DNA of 64,000 nucleotides from Scylla paramamosain (Eukaryota > Arthropoda > Malacostraca > Decapoda > Portunidae): NCBI RefSeq assembly GCF_035594125.1, contig NC_087156.1, positions 24,981,997 through 25,045,996 of the forward strand. The letters run 5' to 3'. The notes under the pieces were generated by a model. That model had not been told where the DNA came from. It was given only the letters and a program-made list of their open reading frames with translations, and did no database searches. Below are positions 52,287 to 64,000 of this stretch, piece after piece. Every line of letters starts with the position of its first letter. Positions within the stretch are counted from its first letter, which is position 1. Made by a program: the position numbers and the translations under genes.

Positions 52287-53634
52287 ATCTGCTCCCATAA
52301 AATTTCCTTTGGTTTCAGCCTAGGATAAAAGTCACCATATGAAAACACAAAATGCAGCGGTTCCGTAAACACCAATGGCATCCTCAAAACAAACAGCAGA
52401 GCAAAGAGCAACAAATTACATGCGAGGCCTCATGAGCGAGATTCGAGACTAATAAACCATGTCTCGAAGCAGGAGCGGAGCGGGGCGTGGATGACCCGGC
52501 GAGTGTGGCCAGCGCGGCGCGGTCTGACAACACACACTACTGCACCGAATCACTCATGCAAATTTCACCCTATACCAAGCGATGAAGACAACCACAACCG
52601 CTAACCTGCCTCGTGAAACTCCTGAAAATAGAATGTACGTATAGGAGTACCTAAAATACCTACCAGAAGATATTTTCCCCAATTAGCATACATATGGAAA
52701 ATGAAAGTTCCTGGCGTAATCTCCTTTGTTTGAGTAATTCCGTAGTTTTAGTAGTCAATGCTCGGAGGTGATGGCGGAGTGGCCGCAGCAGGGATGATGA
52801 ATAGCGGCTGCAGTAATGACAGGCCCTCGTGGCATGTCTCATCGTCTGCTGTGCGGGTGTGTTCGGTGATCATGTATCGAACAACTCACTCTCCTTCCGG
52901 GTTATTCTTGCAAGCTTCGATGAGTCAGCACAACGAGCGTACTGCACAATAACGCACCAAGTTCTACTCATGCCTGCAGCCTCCCGTGTTACTGATCAGC
53001 GTATTGTATGCCCTAGTGCTCGACCAAGACAGAATATTACAAAAAAAAAATTTTTACACCGCCAACAAAAATCTCATGCACAGTAACTAAAATAGACGGA
53101 TATAACAGATAAATCGACAGACATATGGGTAGATACACAGACAGATCAAACACACCAACATAAAACATACTCACTGCCAGCATCAATTCTTGGGGCGCGT
53201 GACACTGAACGGATGAACAGCCATCGATAAATAATGGTACGTGAGCAGACGTAGGTACGTACAGACAGCTGGGGATGCGTGCCGAGTCGGGGACTGCGGT
53301 TGAGGTGAAGCTTGCAGATTGGATACACTCGCTTGTCCATGTGGTAGCAAAATACTATTACATGATAAGCTTCATGTGAGCCTCTCCGTACCACTTCACG
53401 GTCTTCATCTCCACAACACGTCCACGGTTATTTATTTTTTTCTATTTATTTATTTTTTTTTCTTTCCTGCCGCACGTGAGCATATAAGCCTGCACAGCAT
53501 ATGGAATCCTATCAAAGATATTTAGGTACACATGTATACACACATCACGCAATGCTACAAAGGAGGAGTACTGCAGGGTTTCTTTGATAAGAGTATACTT
53601 GTATTATGCCTGTCTCACCTTATCGATAACTCGT

Positions 53635-53930
53635 CCCTCTTTTGCATCTGAGCAACAGGCATTTTCTACATTACTGCAGCGAATCATCTCAATACTATGA
53701 ACCGTTAGTAATAAAGCCAAGGCCACGACTCACTTAACCTGCCACAACCACTCACTTCCACCGTGCTTAGCGTTCTTCCTTGAAAGCCTCCTGATCTGTA
53801 CAATCTCCCTTTGGCAATTGAGCGATAAACATTTTCAACAGTCTTGCAGCGAATCCTCTGAATCCCATGAATTATGAATAGCAAAACTAAGGCCACGACT
53901 CACTTAACCTGCCATAAACAATCACCTTCA
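53635..53930 (+). repeat. Tandem ~187-bp repeat related to family B
   Basis: 'ctgcagcgaatcatctcaat' to 'aaggccacgactcacttaac' is followed about 187 bp later by 'ttgcagcgaatcctctgaat' to 'aaggccacgactcacttaac'. Between them lie 'cactcacttccaccgtgctt' and 'cctcctgatctgtacaatct', the family B phrases. This suggests the dispersed B copies are single units of a ~190-bp satellite. Confidence 0.8.
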
Positions 53931-54206
53931 GATCTACGGACAACCTCCATACAAATTCTAATATGTAACAAGATATTCACATCAGCTGAACAACTGAACC
54001 TAAGATGCTTCAATGACACAAGTTCGAAGCCAGTAGATGACATAGCCAGGCGTGCCCATACAAAACTTAAGATCATAGCTGTGTTGGCGTGCTACCTTCC
54101 TGGAGTGTGTATTCTTTGGCCAAGTGCTTCATAGTTTGTCTGGTGGCGTGTGGTGAGCCGCTAAACATCTGGGAGGGAGACAGACTGCCGGATAACAGGC
54201 TATTAA

Positions 54207-54208
<2 letters not shown>

Positions 54209-54276
<68 letters not shown>
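54209..54276. repeat. (AG)n microsatellite
   Basis: About 33 pure AG units. Confidence 0.95.
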
Positions 54277-54278
<2 letters not shown>

Positions 54279-54499
54279 CCACTAACCCATCGATCACCCT
54301 CAACCGCCTATCTTCACCGCAACAATAACAGCTTAGTTTCCCTCCCATCGCTGTCGTCTCCTGCTCGCCACAACAGCATCACGCCATCACCGCCACCTGC
54401 ACACTCTCTCGGGCGCAGCTCTCAAATGGAAAGCCAGCGCCAGACTGTAATGCGTCTCGAGGATGTGATTCTTCGTATGTCTGTCTATTTTCTCCTCAT

Positions 54500-54518
54500 C
54501 CTCCTATTTTCTTTTTCC

Positions 54519-54553
<35 letters not shown>

Positions 54554-54568
54554 CACCTACTACTACTG

Positions 54569-54604
<36 letters not shown>

Positions 54605-55082
54605 TTGTTGCTGCTGCTGCTGCTACTACTACTACCCTCCCTTGTCATTAGCAACAAAAGCAACAAAAATATTACTACTTCTACTACAACTCTCCTTGCC
54701 CTTACCATCAGCACAACAATAATAATAACAACAACAACAACGCCGCCACCACCACCAACAACAACAACAACAATTTATCACTACTATTATAACAACAACA
54801 GTTATCACTACTGTTACAACAACAATAATTATCGCAACAACAATAATTATCACAACAACAACAATAATCACAACAACAACAATAACAACAATTATCACAA
54901 CAACAACAATAACAACAATTATCACAACAACAACAACAACAACAATTATCACAACAACAACAACAACAACAACAATCACAACAGCAACAACAATTATCAC
55001 AACAACAACAACAATTATCACTATAGCAACAAGAATTATCACAACAACAACAACAACAACAACAACAATTATCCCTACTATT

Positions 55083-55113
<31 letters not shown>

Positions 55114-55175
55114 AAGGGAAAAAAGAAAACAGAACAACAACAACAACTACTACTACTACTACTACTACTACCAAA
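54500..55175. repeat. Degenerate trinucleotide field (TCC, ACT, AAC, ATT)
   Basis: About 675 bp built almost only from TCC/TCT, then ACT, then AAC with periodic 'aattatcac' punctuation, then ACT. Poly-Asn/Tyr/His and poly-Val/Cys open frames here are repeat artefacts. Confidence 0.9.
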
Positions 55176-55179
55176 CAAT

Positions 55180-56266
55180 GACACGCTACAACGCATTTCT
55201 CTCGGTATTAATCCTATATGCATTTCTTTGGAGCTGGTACTGTAACGTCACTTCAAAGGTGGCCAGGTGGTCAGTATAAAAAGCTTCCCATCAGGTGGAA
55301 GGAAGAATGCTCTGAGAATGAAACACTGCCACGGAACCCTCATTAAATCCCTCGCAAGGTTATCACCACTTGTGTACGGCGCTATCTACAACTCTTACGC
55401 GTCTATCAGGCTTCGTGGGATTACATGGCACCAAAAGGAAGATAAACAAACACCTTAGATTTACAAGTTGCCAGTTCATTCTGTTCAAACATCTCGAAGT
55501 GAAAATAAACCCAATAAATTGTGTACACTTGAATCCGTCTGGTCATCACGGCCCGTTATTTGAAATGCTTTGATCTCTAAAGAACTGTTTCTAAAGGCCA
55601 CGGGGATGGTCATTCGTGTTCTTATGGATATTTTTCTCATTGATGATGCAGAATCTTGGTCAAACTAATACTAGAAACATGAAAATTGCCTTCAAAACTT
55701 CAATGCCTTCCACTAAGGTTCGTTGAAAGGAGTCGGGATAAAATGCCGAAACGTTTGCTATTCGAACTCTGGGTATTACTACTAGCATCTGAAGACGCTA
55801 CTGTTACTGGTATTCACACGCTGAAGGGAGGAGGGAAGGGTGACAACGTGGTATATGCGTATTACAGTTTGTAGTAGTAAATAACTTCGTACATCCTGAG
55901 TGATTATTGTACCTGCTGGTTTACTATCTAAATGCCACAAATCCCATCGTGTTATCTGTCCATTCACTCACCCGGATCTTTATCAGAGATGGACCAGAAA
56001 TTCCCCAAAGACCACCACCACCACCACTACCACCACCTCTACCACCACTACTACCACCACCGCCACACTACCACAGCATCACCACTTAGAAGGACAGCAA
56101 GACATGACCTTTAAGTACTGTACTGATTCGCGTGTTATGTTATCTATACTTCTGAACTATAAACGATTCCTCTCTCGACACACACACACACACACACATT
56201 CCTTTTCCTTCTCTCTCTCTCTCTCTCTCTCTTAAGTAAAGATGATGGCTGCTATGAACCGGCTGT

Positions 56267-56340
<74 letters not shown>

Positions 56341-56682
56341 CAGCAGAAGTTTCCTTTAATATACTATTTTCGCCAGGCCAACACGCGGCCCGTACACGAC
56401 GCAGGCAGTGGTCGTGCTCTGGCCAACCGTCAGCTCATGACTGCCACGCTCAGGAAAGTACGGGTAGCGCTGATCAAGCTGACCTTTCGCCGCTATGTAG
56501 TGAAGTGGTTGTGATGGAATTACTGCTGATGTTATGATTACTACTATAACTATTACTACAACTACTACTATAACTATTACTACAACTACTACTGTTACTA
56601 TTACTCTTATAACGCCACACACACACACACTAATCAACTTACGCACTCAATCAACCCTGTAAACACCACCACCACCACCACC

Positions 56683-56765
<83 letters not shown>

Positions 56766-57640
56766 ATCTGCTCTGTCAACAGCAACTCAGTTCAAGCGTA
56801 CGAGGGCGCTGATCAAACACAGTCGGGGTCCAAACACTAAAACGTGCCGGGCAGGAAGACGAAGAGGAGGTAACCAGCTGGGCGTGGGTGTGGGTGCGCA
56901 AGGTGTGTGATGACGCAACACCCTCCACCTCTCCCACCTTCACCGCAAGGCTGGGAGGTATGTGGTTCGGGTGGAGGGGAGGAGACAAGGTACAAGGTTG
57001 GGGGAGCTTCGTGTGCCAGGGATTACCAGGCACAAAAGGAACGCTGTGTTTCTCCTGAGGTGACAGAATTCGTTAAGATGACGGACGGGAGTTACCGGAG
57101 CATTACGGAAACGATGGCAGGCTGGTTAGGTGAGAGAATGATTTTTCGGTGAGGGATAGCAACAACCTGCATTAACGGCGCAGTATTATAGTAGGTCAAG
57201 AGGGGAAGAGGAGGAAGAAGACGAGGAGGAGGAGGATAAGGGAGTGAAGAAGTCATATGTGGTCTCTTGAATATTAACTATTTATAGACAGACCTGAACT
57301 ACTGTCGGTGCTGAGACCAACCACAACTTTAGACTGCAGACATCATTACCACCAGCCACCACCATCACCATCACCACCATAACCAAGAAGCGGCAACCAC
57401 GCTGGCCTCTGGAATGCAGTAGTACGAGGGAGGGAGAAGCTTTGCCTCACACGCTAGATGAAAAAAATAAGTATGTTCATTTCATTACTTTTTTTTTTTT
57501 ATTCCACACGAAGGTTCTCAAATCCCAAGACTTGTTCTGATATGGCAGGATTAAGTGCACAAGTTTTCCTGGTTCATGGGGTGTGTAGAGACATCAATGA
57601 GGCACGTACCTTAGTGAAGACCAGATCAGGGCCATAAAGG
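55180..57640. other. Intronic stretch with short SSRs
   Basis: Contains a family A copy (55545-55735), ACC triplets (56005-56070), (GA)n at 56270-56338, ACC/ACT/GCT triplets at 56665-56764 and ATC/ACC triplets near 57360. No exon recognised. Confidence 0.6.
55545..55735 (+). repeat. Dispersed tandem family A, copy 4
   Basis: 'aaaggccacggggatggtca', 'gatgatgcagaatcttggtc' and 'actaatactagaaacatgaa' match the units at 36.3-36.9 kb in the same orientation. Confidence 0.7.
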
Positions 57641-57649
57641 TACGTACGC

Positions 57650-57945
57650 AACACCTCACTGATCAATAGGACTCATAACCCCCAAGGACCCACACACTCG
57701 TAAACTAACACCACAGATACTTACGATCCCACGGACACGTATGCTCACAGCCTCATGGGTACACACCCTCACAGTACCACGCACTCAGTAAATAATCCAC
57801 CGGACTCGCATTCATAACCTCCATACACTCAACCTTACGCACTCACAATCTCTCTCTGTAATAACCCCACGAACTCACAAACCCGCACACTTATCTTACG
57901 AACTCAATAAACCCTACAGACACGTACTCACACAGCTTGAACACA
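57650..57945. repeat. Degenerate minisatellite of 'actcataacc' type
   Basis: Irregular copies, about 20-28 bp apart, of phrases such as 'gactcataacccccaagga', 'cacactcgtaaactaacacc', 'gcactcagtaaataatccac' and 'gaactcaataaaccctacag'. Strongly diverged. Confidence 0.55.
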
Positions 57946-57962
57946 GCCAATACAATTAAACC

Positions 57963-57999
<37 letters not shown>

Positions 58000-58578
58000 A
58001 GATACATCCAACCTTCAACACACGCGGCGCCTCCCCCCATCCCCGCATCACACTGTACCTATAGAATCTTGTCAGCACCCCGCCACCTCCGATACACCTT
58101 GTTAGCACAGCAGCACCAACACAAAGAGGAGTCAAGCCACCGAGCACCTCAGCACAACACAGCGCCACAACACCACACCGTCACTCGCAACTAAGCACTG
58201 GCCTCCCACCCCGGCAGCGAACGGACGCGAGGGAAGCCACAAAAAATATTGCTAGACGGCTAATCTGCCACGGACACTGCCAACAACATTTTGAGACGCG
58301 GTAAAAGCTTCTGGAACGTACGAATATTATTGACGTTAAGTGAGGAAACCGGCTTTGTGTTTCTAGGCTGCATCGTTGCTGTTTGGTGGAATTCTTTATA
58401 TACATACATACAAACGCGCGCGCACGCATACACACAGAGGCAGGTACGTACACACAACACTACAAGGAACATTTTATCAAGGTCATTAAACCTCGTGCAG
58501 CACATACTAATGAGTGTGATGATGATGATGATGATGGAACCCTAACACACCAAGACAGCCAGAAGGTAGTTAATTCAT

Positions 58579-58772
<194 letters not shown>

Positions 58773-58774
58773 AA

Positions 58775-59532
58775 ATTACGCAAGACACCCAGAAGGAAGC
58801 TCACACAAACGCAAATACGAAGCTTCACGGAAAATTCATTGCATCAAGAATCAACAGAAGCTTAAGGAATGCGAGCCACAGAGGAATGCGCAGGAGGGAG
58901 ACAGGCAACACGTGGAAGGAGGGAGGGAGGCAGGGATGGGAAGGGTGAGGGACACGAGCCAAAGGTGGTGAGGTGAGGGCCAAAAGGGAGAGAAGCAGGT
59001 AGGAAGGGAGAGAAAAAAGGTATTTGGGGAATGGAAGAATAGAGAGAAGGAATGCGAACAGTGAAGAGATGGAATGATTGAAGAGATATATATAAGCAAT
59101 ACGAAGGAATAGGAATGAGAGACTGAAGGATGAGGGACAGCCAGCGAAAGAAAACGGAAAGAAAACGAGAAGAAATGCAGACAAGTGAGTAAGGAAGAGG
59201 AGGAATTAGAAGAGATAAGGAATAGATGAGATTAAGAGACAGGGGGCAAACTGCAGGGGAGGTAAGAGACAGCAGGTAGGAACAAATGAGGAGGAGCTGC
59301 AGATAAGGAGAGGAGAAATGGAACGCAGCGGGAGGGATGGTGAGCGACAGACGGGAAGGGACAGATAGGTGGAGGCCGGGAGGGAGGGGAAGGAGCGGGC
59401 TGTGGGGTTACGGGGCCACGCAGATATTTATTGCCTACGACAGGTGTGAGGGGGAAGGAAGGACACCTGACTCATTCTCCAGGCCACGAACTCAGACCAT
59501 CAGCAGCTGTAATAGCTTTCTGGATTTGGTCT

Positions 59533-59615
<83 letters not shown>

Positions 59616-60085
59616 TTTTTAAGGGTCTTTTTTTTGGGGGGGGAGAAATTATTGTATTTTCATTGCACACCGTTATTATTTAACTAGAATTTAATTTAAT
59701 TTGTTTGCCTCATTTTTGTGATTCTACACATTTCCTTTCGTACCTGTGTTGATTATTATCGTACGTTTTACTGTCTTCCCTTATCACCTGTAAATAATAT
59801 CAGCATTTTCCTTCCTTTACTGCCTCTCCTATTTTTTTTCTTTTTCCTTCTTCCTTTCTTCCTTTCAGTTCGTTCACCACTTCCTGTTTTAATTTCGTTT
59901 TTTTGTTCTCAGTGTATGTAATAATATCAGCATTTTCCTTCCTCTCTGTCTCTCTTTTCCTTTTGTCTTCTTTCCTTCCTTCCTTCTCTCCCATCCCGTT
60001 AGTTTCTTAATCTTGGTCTACATAATTTCCTGTTTTTAATGTAATTTCTCTTTTATTTTTTCTCGGTGTGTGGAGTACTATACCA
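58775..60085. other. Purine-rich intronic stretch and (AGT)n
   Basis: About 58.85-59.46 kb is almost all A/G on the plus strand (GGAGG, GAAGG words). (AGT)n follows at 59532-59616. No gene recognised. Confidence 0.7.
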
Positions 60086-60088
60086 TGA

Positions 60089-60209
60089 ATGTAACAACAA
60101 CAACAACAACAACAACAACAAACAAATAATAACAATAACGACAGCAACAACAACAACAACAAATAATAATAATAATAGTAATAATAATAACAATAACAAT
60201 AACGACAGC

Positions 60210-60268
<59 letters not shown>

Positions 60269-60270
60269 AC
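60089..60270. repeat. (AAC)n with AAT and ACGACAGC interruptions
   Basis: AAC and AAT triplet arrays; 'acgacagcaacaacaacaac' occurs twice (about 60137 and 60202), pointing to internal duplication. It ends 160 bp from EPS8 exon 2. Confidence 0.9.
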
Positions 60271-60431
60271 ATTAACCAGGCGCACAAGAGATCAAACAAA
60301 AAATCCATCCATTAACACAGCACACCCGACGGCCAGCCTCCCTCGCTAGCACAGACCAAACAGAAGCAACCGGACAGGCGCAGCAGCGTGACAAGCGTGA
60401 CAAACAGGTGCGGCACAAAGCAACAGGTTAC

Positions 60432-60485
60432 CTCGGATAGTCGGCTCCCCACCCTGGCACCGCTGGCTCCTCATGATATCGGTAA
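60432..60485 (-). CDS. eps8: EPS8 exon 2 (N-terminal linker)
   Basis: A 54-nt exon between a ttgtttcag acceptor and a gtaacc donor. It encodes YRYHEEPAVPGWGADYP, starting with one completing base and ending in phase 2, which matches both neighbours. The other forward frame meets a stop quickly, so the phase fixes the reading. It is Pro/Tyr/Trp-rich with no recognised domain, and is supported mainly by splice sites and phase. Confidence 0.75.
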
Positions 60486-60604
60486 CTGAAACAAACGTCA
60501 AGACAAGTGATGATTCAAAGCTGATTGTGTCCCCTGTATTCAACCAACCAACCAGCTAGTCAGTCAGTCAGTGTAGTACATTACAGTGACAGCTCACCGC
60601 GGGC

Positions 60605-60740
60605 ATCTCAATACGGCTCTCTATTAATACAACTTACCATACGTGACATAGGAATATAATAAATACGAGTAAATACCCGGTTCTCTAGTAATACAGCTTA
60701 CCATATGTGACAAATGAATAAAACTAGATAAAAAAAAAAT
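60605..60740. repeat. Tandem duplication, ~67-bp unit, two copies
   Basis: 'ctctattaatacaacttacc' then 'atacgtgacata' recurs about 67 bp later as 'ctctagtaatacagcttacc' then 'atatgtgacaaa'. Confidence 0.75.
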
Positions 60741-60991
60741 AAGTACATCAATAAATAGCCCCGTCTAAATGCTCACCTGTAATCACTATAGGTATTAATA
60801 TTAGCTAAAATACAAAGCTTATGTACTTTGATCAGAAGAAAAAAAGGAAAGTAGCAATGGATTTATAAAAGGTAATATATGAATTGTACTGTACATCTAA
60901 AGAATACATACATATATAAATACATAAACAAATATACATACATACGTGCAAATCTATATCGAATTATACTACAGAAAAAAAAAATGCGATA

Positions 60992-61536
<545 letters not shown>

Positions 61537-61869
61537 ATTAAGTAGAGCAGAGATAAAATGACCAGTATTGTTCAATGATGGGTGGCCGGGGCTGCTGGTC
61601 AAGGCGGCCACTCATCGCTGCCTTGATGCACGCAGGCCAGAGAGACGATAAGGTAAGTAGGCAAGGGAAAGCAGAAATCGTGCGACTAAACAGGAAAGAC
61701 GAGCGATTATTGACAAGATGACTAATGGCGAGGGAGATATGGTGCAAAGGACAAAGTTGACGTCAAAATGAATAAGAGAATGAGTGATGGTGATATGAGC
61801 AGGGTGGGTGGGAAGAAGTGGCGGCGTGTGTTGGTGTAGGTGGTGGGTGTTGGGGTGTAGCTGTCTCAC

Positions 61870-61932
61870 CTGGAGGCGTGGGAGTCGTGGTCCCAGGGGT
61901 CGTCACGGTACACACCGTTCATCACGCTGCTC
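61870..61932 (-). CDS. eps8: EPS8 exon 1 of those seen (N-terminus, probable start Met)
   Basis: A 63-nt exon preceded by a tgttacag acceptor and followed by a gtgaga donor. It opens with one base completing a codon, then Ser-Ser-Val-Met-Asn-Gly; the Met at 61922-61920 is the first usable start, and vertebrate EPS8 also begins Met-Asn-Gly. It encodes MNGVYRDDPWDHDSHAS and ends in phase 2 (AG), joining the next exon as Ser. Because it begins at an acceptor, a 5'UTR or further coding exon should lie upstream; I could not identify one between 61933 and 64000. Confidence 0.75.
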
Positions 61933-61934
61933 CT

Positions 61935-63041
61935 GTAACAAATATAAACACTATCAGCACCATCATTACTCTTATTACTAATACTAATACTAATACTACT
62001 AACATCTTCGTCACCACTCCCACCACACCACTACCACTAAAATAAACAACAACAACAACAACAACAACAAGGAAGTGAAAGAGTACAAAGTTCGTTCGCC
62101 TCAGTAAAAAACAATTTCTGGTTCAGCCGTATGTAAGAAAAAGTAAAGTCATGCATTCCTCACAAGTATGTTACATATACGAAAGCTGGCACGCACGTGC
62201 GAGCTCACGCTGGTGCGCGTGAGAGCGCACACACACACACACACACACACACTACAGTCATGGACGCTCTCGGGTGTTTTCACTCAGACGCCACAGTTTC
62301 CCTATTGCCTGCTCACAAGGCGGCTGAAGGCTTGAGTTGGATATAAGAACGTAAGAACATAAGAGGCTCTTGAACCAGTTGAAGTGCGTCCTAACAGACC
62401 TCCCCCGCTGCCACACCCTCAGGCTCTCCCTTGCTAAACAAGCTTCACGCATTAGCACACGTCTTTGCATGCATGTTGTTGTTCACCCAATACGGGAGGG
62501 TGAGAGTCTTGCCTTCGCCTGTGCCTCACTCCAGGGGCTTCCTGGTCACGCGTCAAGAACCTTACTCCCACCAAGATTGTTCCCACCACGCTGAGTATAC
62601 ATAACATCACGCTGAGTATACGTAACATAACATAATCCAGCAACAGAAAAAATGCCTCTCTATTATTTGGTATTAGGCCCAGGAAAGACGCGTTCAGTAT
62701 TTCTTTAACATGTTTACAAAATCCAATTACGTCTGGCTGTGGAGGAGTCACCTTCAAACTTGGTTGTATATTGTTCTAAAAATGCTTATTTGAATACCAT
62801 GTACCAATGAAAATGCCGTCTTCCGCTCCCCTGTGGCAAACCTCGCTCCCGTGTTACTGGAAGCTGTGCTACACACTGAATACACCCCCTAGCCCTGCCA
62901 CACCTCGGCCACACACGTCTCTCCTCATTGACGCTGGGACAAAGTTGAAGGTCACTCGAGTAAATAGAAATTCTAACTATGAAAGGCTGACCTTTCTCCA
63001 TCCAGACCTTCACTCTTAAGTGTCACCAGCCAAGCTGCGGT

Positions 63042-63123
<82 letters not shown>

Positions 63124-63603
63124 TATTTTTTCTCCGAGCGCCAGTACATGCCAAGGCCGTCCTCCTGCCACCAGGCCTTGACGGGGCGAAAACAGTCCCC
63201 GCTGCACTTCTGGTCGCCCCTTATCTGCCACATGATTGGAATTTGGCGTCGTATTTCATTAGCGACCACGACACAGACGTGGACCTCCGCCCCGAAGGAG
63301 GTGGACTTTGGCCAGGATTCCTCCTGCGAGGCACCGCAGCAGGGTGCAGGACGGGAACACAGGACACCACACACGATAAGGGCTTGGAGACAAAATGCTC
63401 ATGCCGTAATTTTAAAAACATTTGTGACGTATAATGAAGTTAATATTACGGATATGAACTACAAGCCTGTGACGGTGCGACCACCACTCTGGCCTGGACG
63501 CCCGACCAAACACTGTCCACTAAATAATGAAACAAAACGTACTTCATATATATTCAAAGTCGGAAATGACGAATTAAAAATATGCAGATGGAGTATCGAA
63601 AGC

Positions 63604-63678
<75 letters not shown>

Positions 63679-64000
63679 GGAGGGTGAGGGGGTTGAGAAC
63701 TGGCCACATTCCATGTGTTAAGTTTTTCATTACATCATGGTGTCGATGTTGATGATGATGATGATAACGATGATGATAACAGTAGTAGTAGTAGTAGTAG
63801 TAATGATGGTGATGGTGGTTGTGGTGGCGACAGCGTTTGGCGATCATGTCTTATAGCACCACAGATTTTCCTCAATGCCTTTAGCCCAAAACGATGCTTC
63901 GCAGAATCTGTTCATGCGGTCCATGGATACACTGACAGCACGCGCCTCAAAGCTACAGGGAGAGAAAAAAAAAAAAAAGAGGGAGGGGATTCAAGACTAC
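61935..64000. other. Upstream of the first EPS8 exon seen
   Basis: Holds AAC (62048-62071), AC (62228-62252), a 21-bp tandem pair (62587-62628), CT (63045-63120), GA (63609-63676) and AGT (63780-63802). The phrase 'agaacgtaagaacataagag' at 62346-62365 resembles tails of arthropod dispersed repeats. No upstream exon could be supported. Confidence 0.6.
62587..62628. repeat. 21-bp direct tandem pair
   Basis: 'cacgctgagtatacataaca' + t, repeated once with a single A-to-G change. Confidence 0.85.

Noticed and set aside
54605..55279. 224-residue Asn/Tyr/His-rich frame
   Set aside because: Built from degenerate AAC/ACT triplets; the unique tail after 55175 has no recognisable domain.
62807..63019. 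Possible 5' exon of EPS8 upstream of 61932
   Set aside because: The frame lies on the plus strand, and no minus-strand exon with suitable donor and phase could be supported in 61933-64000.

Overview
The window is animal nuclear DNA, almost certainly from a decapod crustacean such as a crab, shrimp or crayfish. The evidence is a split gene with canonical GT-AG introns of up to 36 kb, an extreme load of long pure microsatellites (GA/CT, AC/GT, AT, AAG, AAC, AGT), interstitial TTAGG/CCTAA (the arthropod telomere motif), and degenerate SINE, LINE and tandem-repeat relics. Genus or species cannot be fixed from the sequence alone. I saw no prokaryotic features.

One protein-coding gene is supported. 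It lies on the minus strand and fills most of the window (about 61.9 kb down to 2.8 kb). It is the arthropod EPS8 orthologue (epidermal growth factor receptor kinase substrate 8; 'arouser' in Drosophila), an actin-regulating adaptor. I resolved fifteen consecutive exons by splice sites, codon phase and protein similarity: an N-terminal linker (61.9, 60.4 and 52.1 kb), the PTB domain (50.7, 49.6 and 44.6 kb), the central EPS8 helical region (8.1, 7.8, 7.4 and 7.1 kb), a charged linker (5.4 and 4.8 kb) and the SH3 domain (3.8, 3.4 and 2.9 kb). All junction phases agree, giving a 651-residue open frame from the Met at 61922 to a stop at 2831. The C-terminal SAM/actin-effector region of long EPS8 forms is absent. 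It may lie beyond position 1, because the last exon holds both a possible splice donor and an in-frame stop.

The main biological observation concerns the 36.4-kb intron between the PTB exons and the central exons. It contains three short minus-strand candidate first exons, at 35.4, 26.1 and 9.3 kb. Each begins with an ATG in reasonable context, ends in a strong donor, and is in exactly the phase (1) needed to splice to the exon at 8149. They would make EPS8 isoforms with different N-termini and no PTB domain.

Layout: 1-2.8 kb is AT-rich 3' flank, 3'UTR or intron. 2.8-9.4 kb holds the 3' half of the gene and the most 3' candidate promoter. 9.4-41 kb is the SSR-dense intron, with two more candidate first exons, a 200-bp MITE with TTAGG-type arms, two very large AAG arrays, and dispersed tandem families. 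41-52 kb is SSR-poor, AT-rich and carries the PTB exons, tRNA-derived SINEs and a LINE scrap. 52-64 kb is SSR-dense and carries the 5' exons. Most long open frames in this window (poly-Leu-Ser, Arg-Glu, His-Thr, Cys-Val, poly-Glu, poly-Ser and so on) are simple repeats, not genes.
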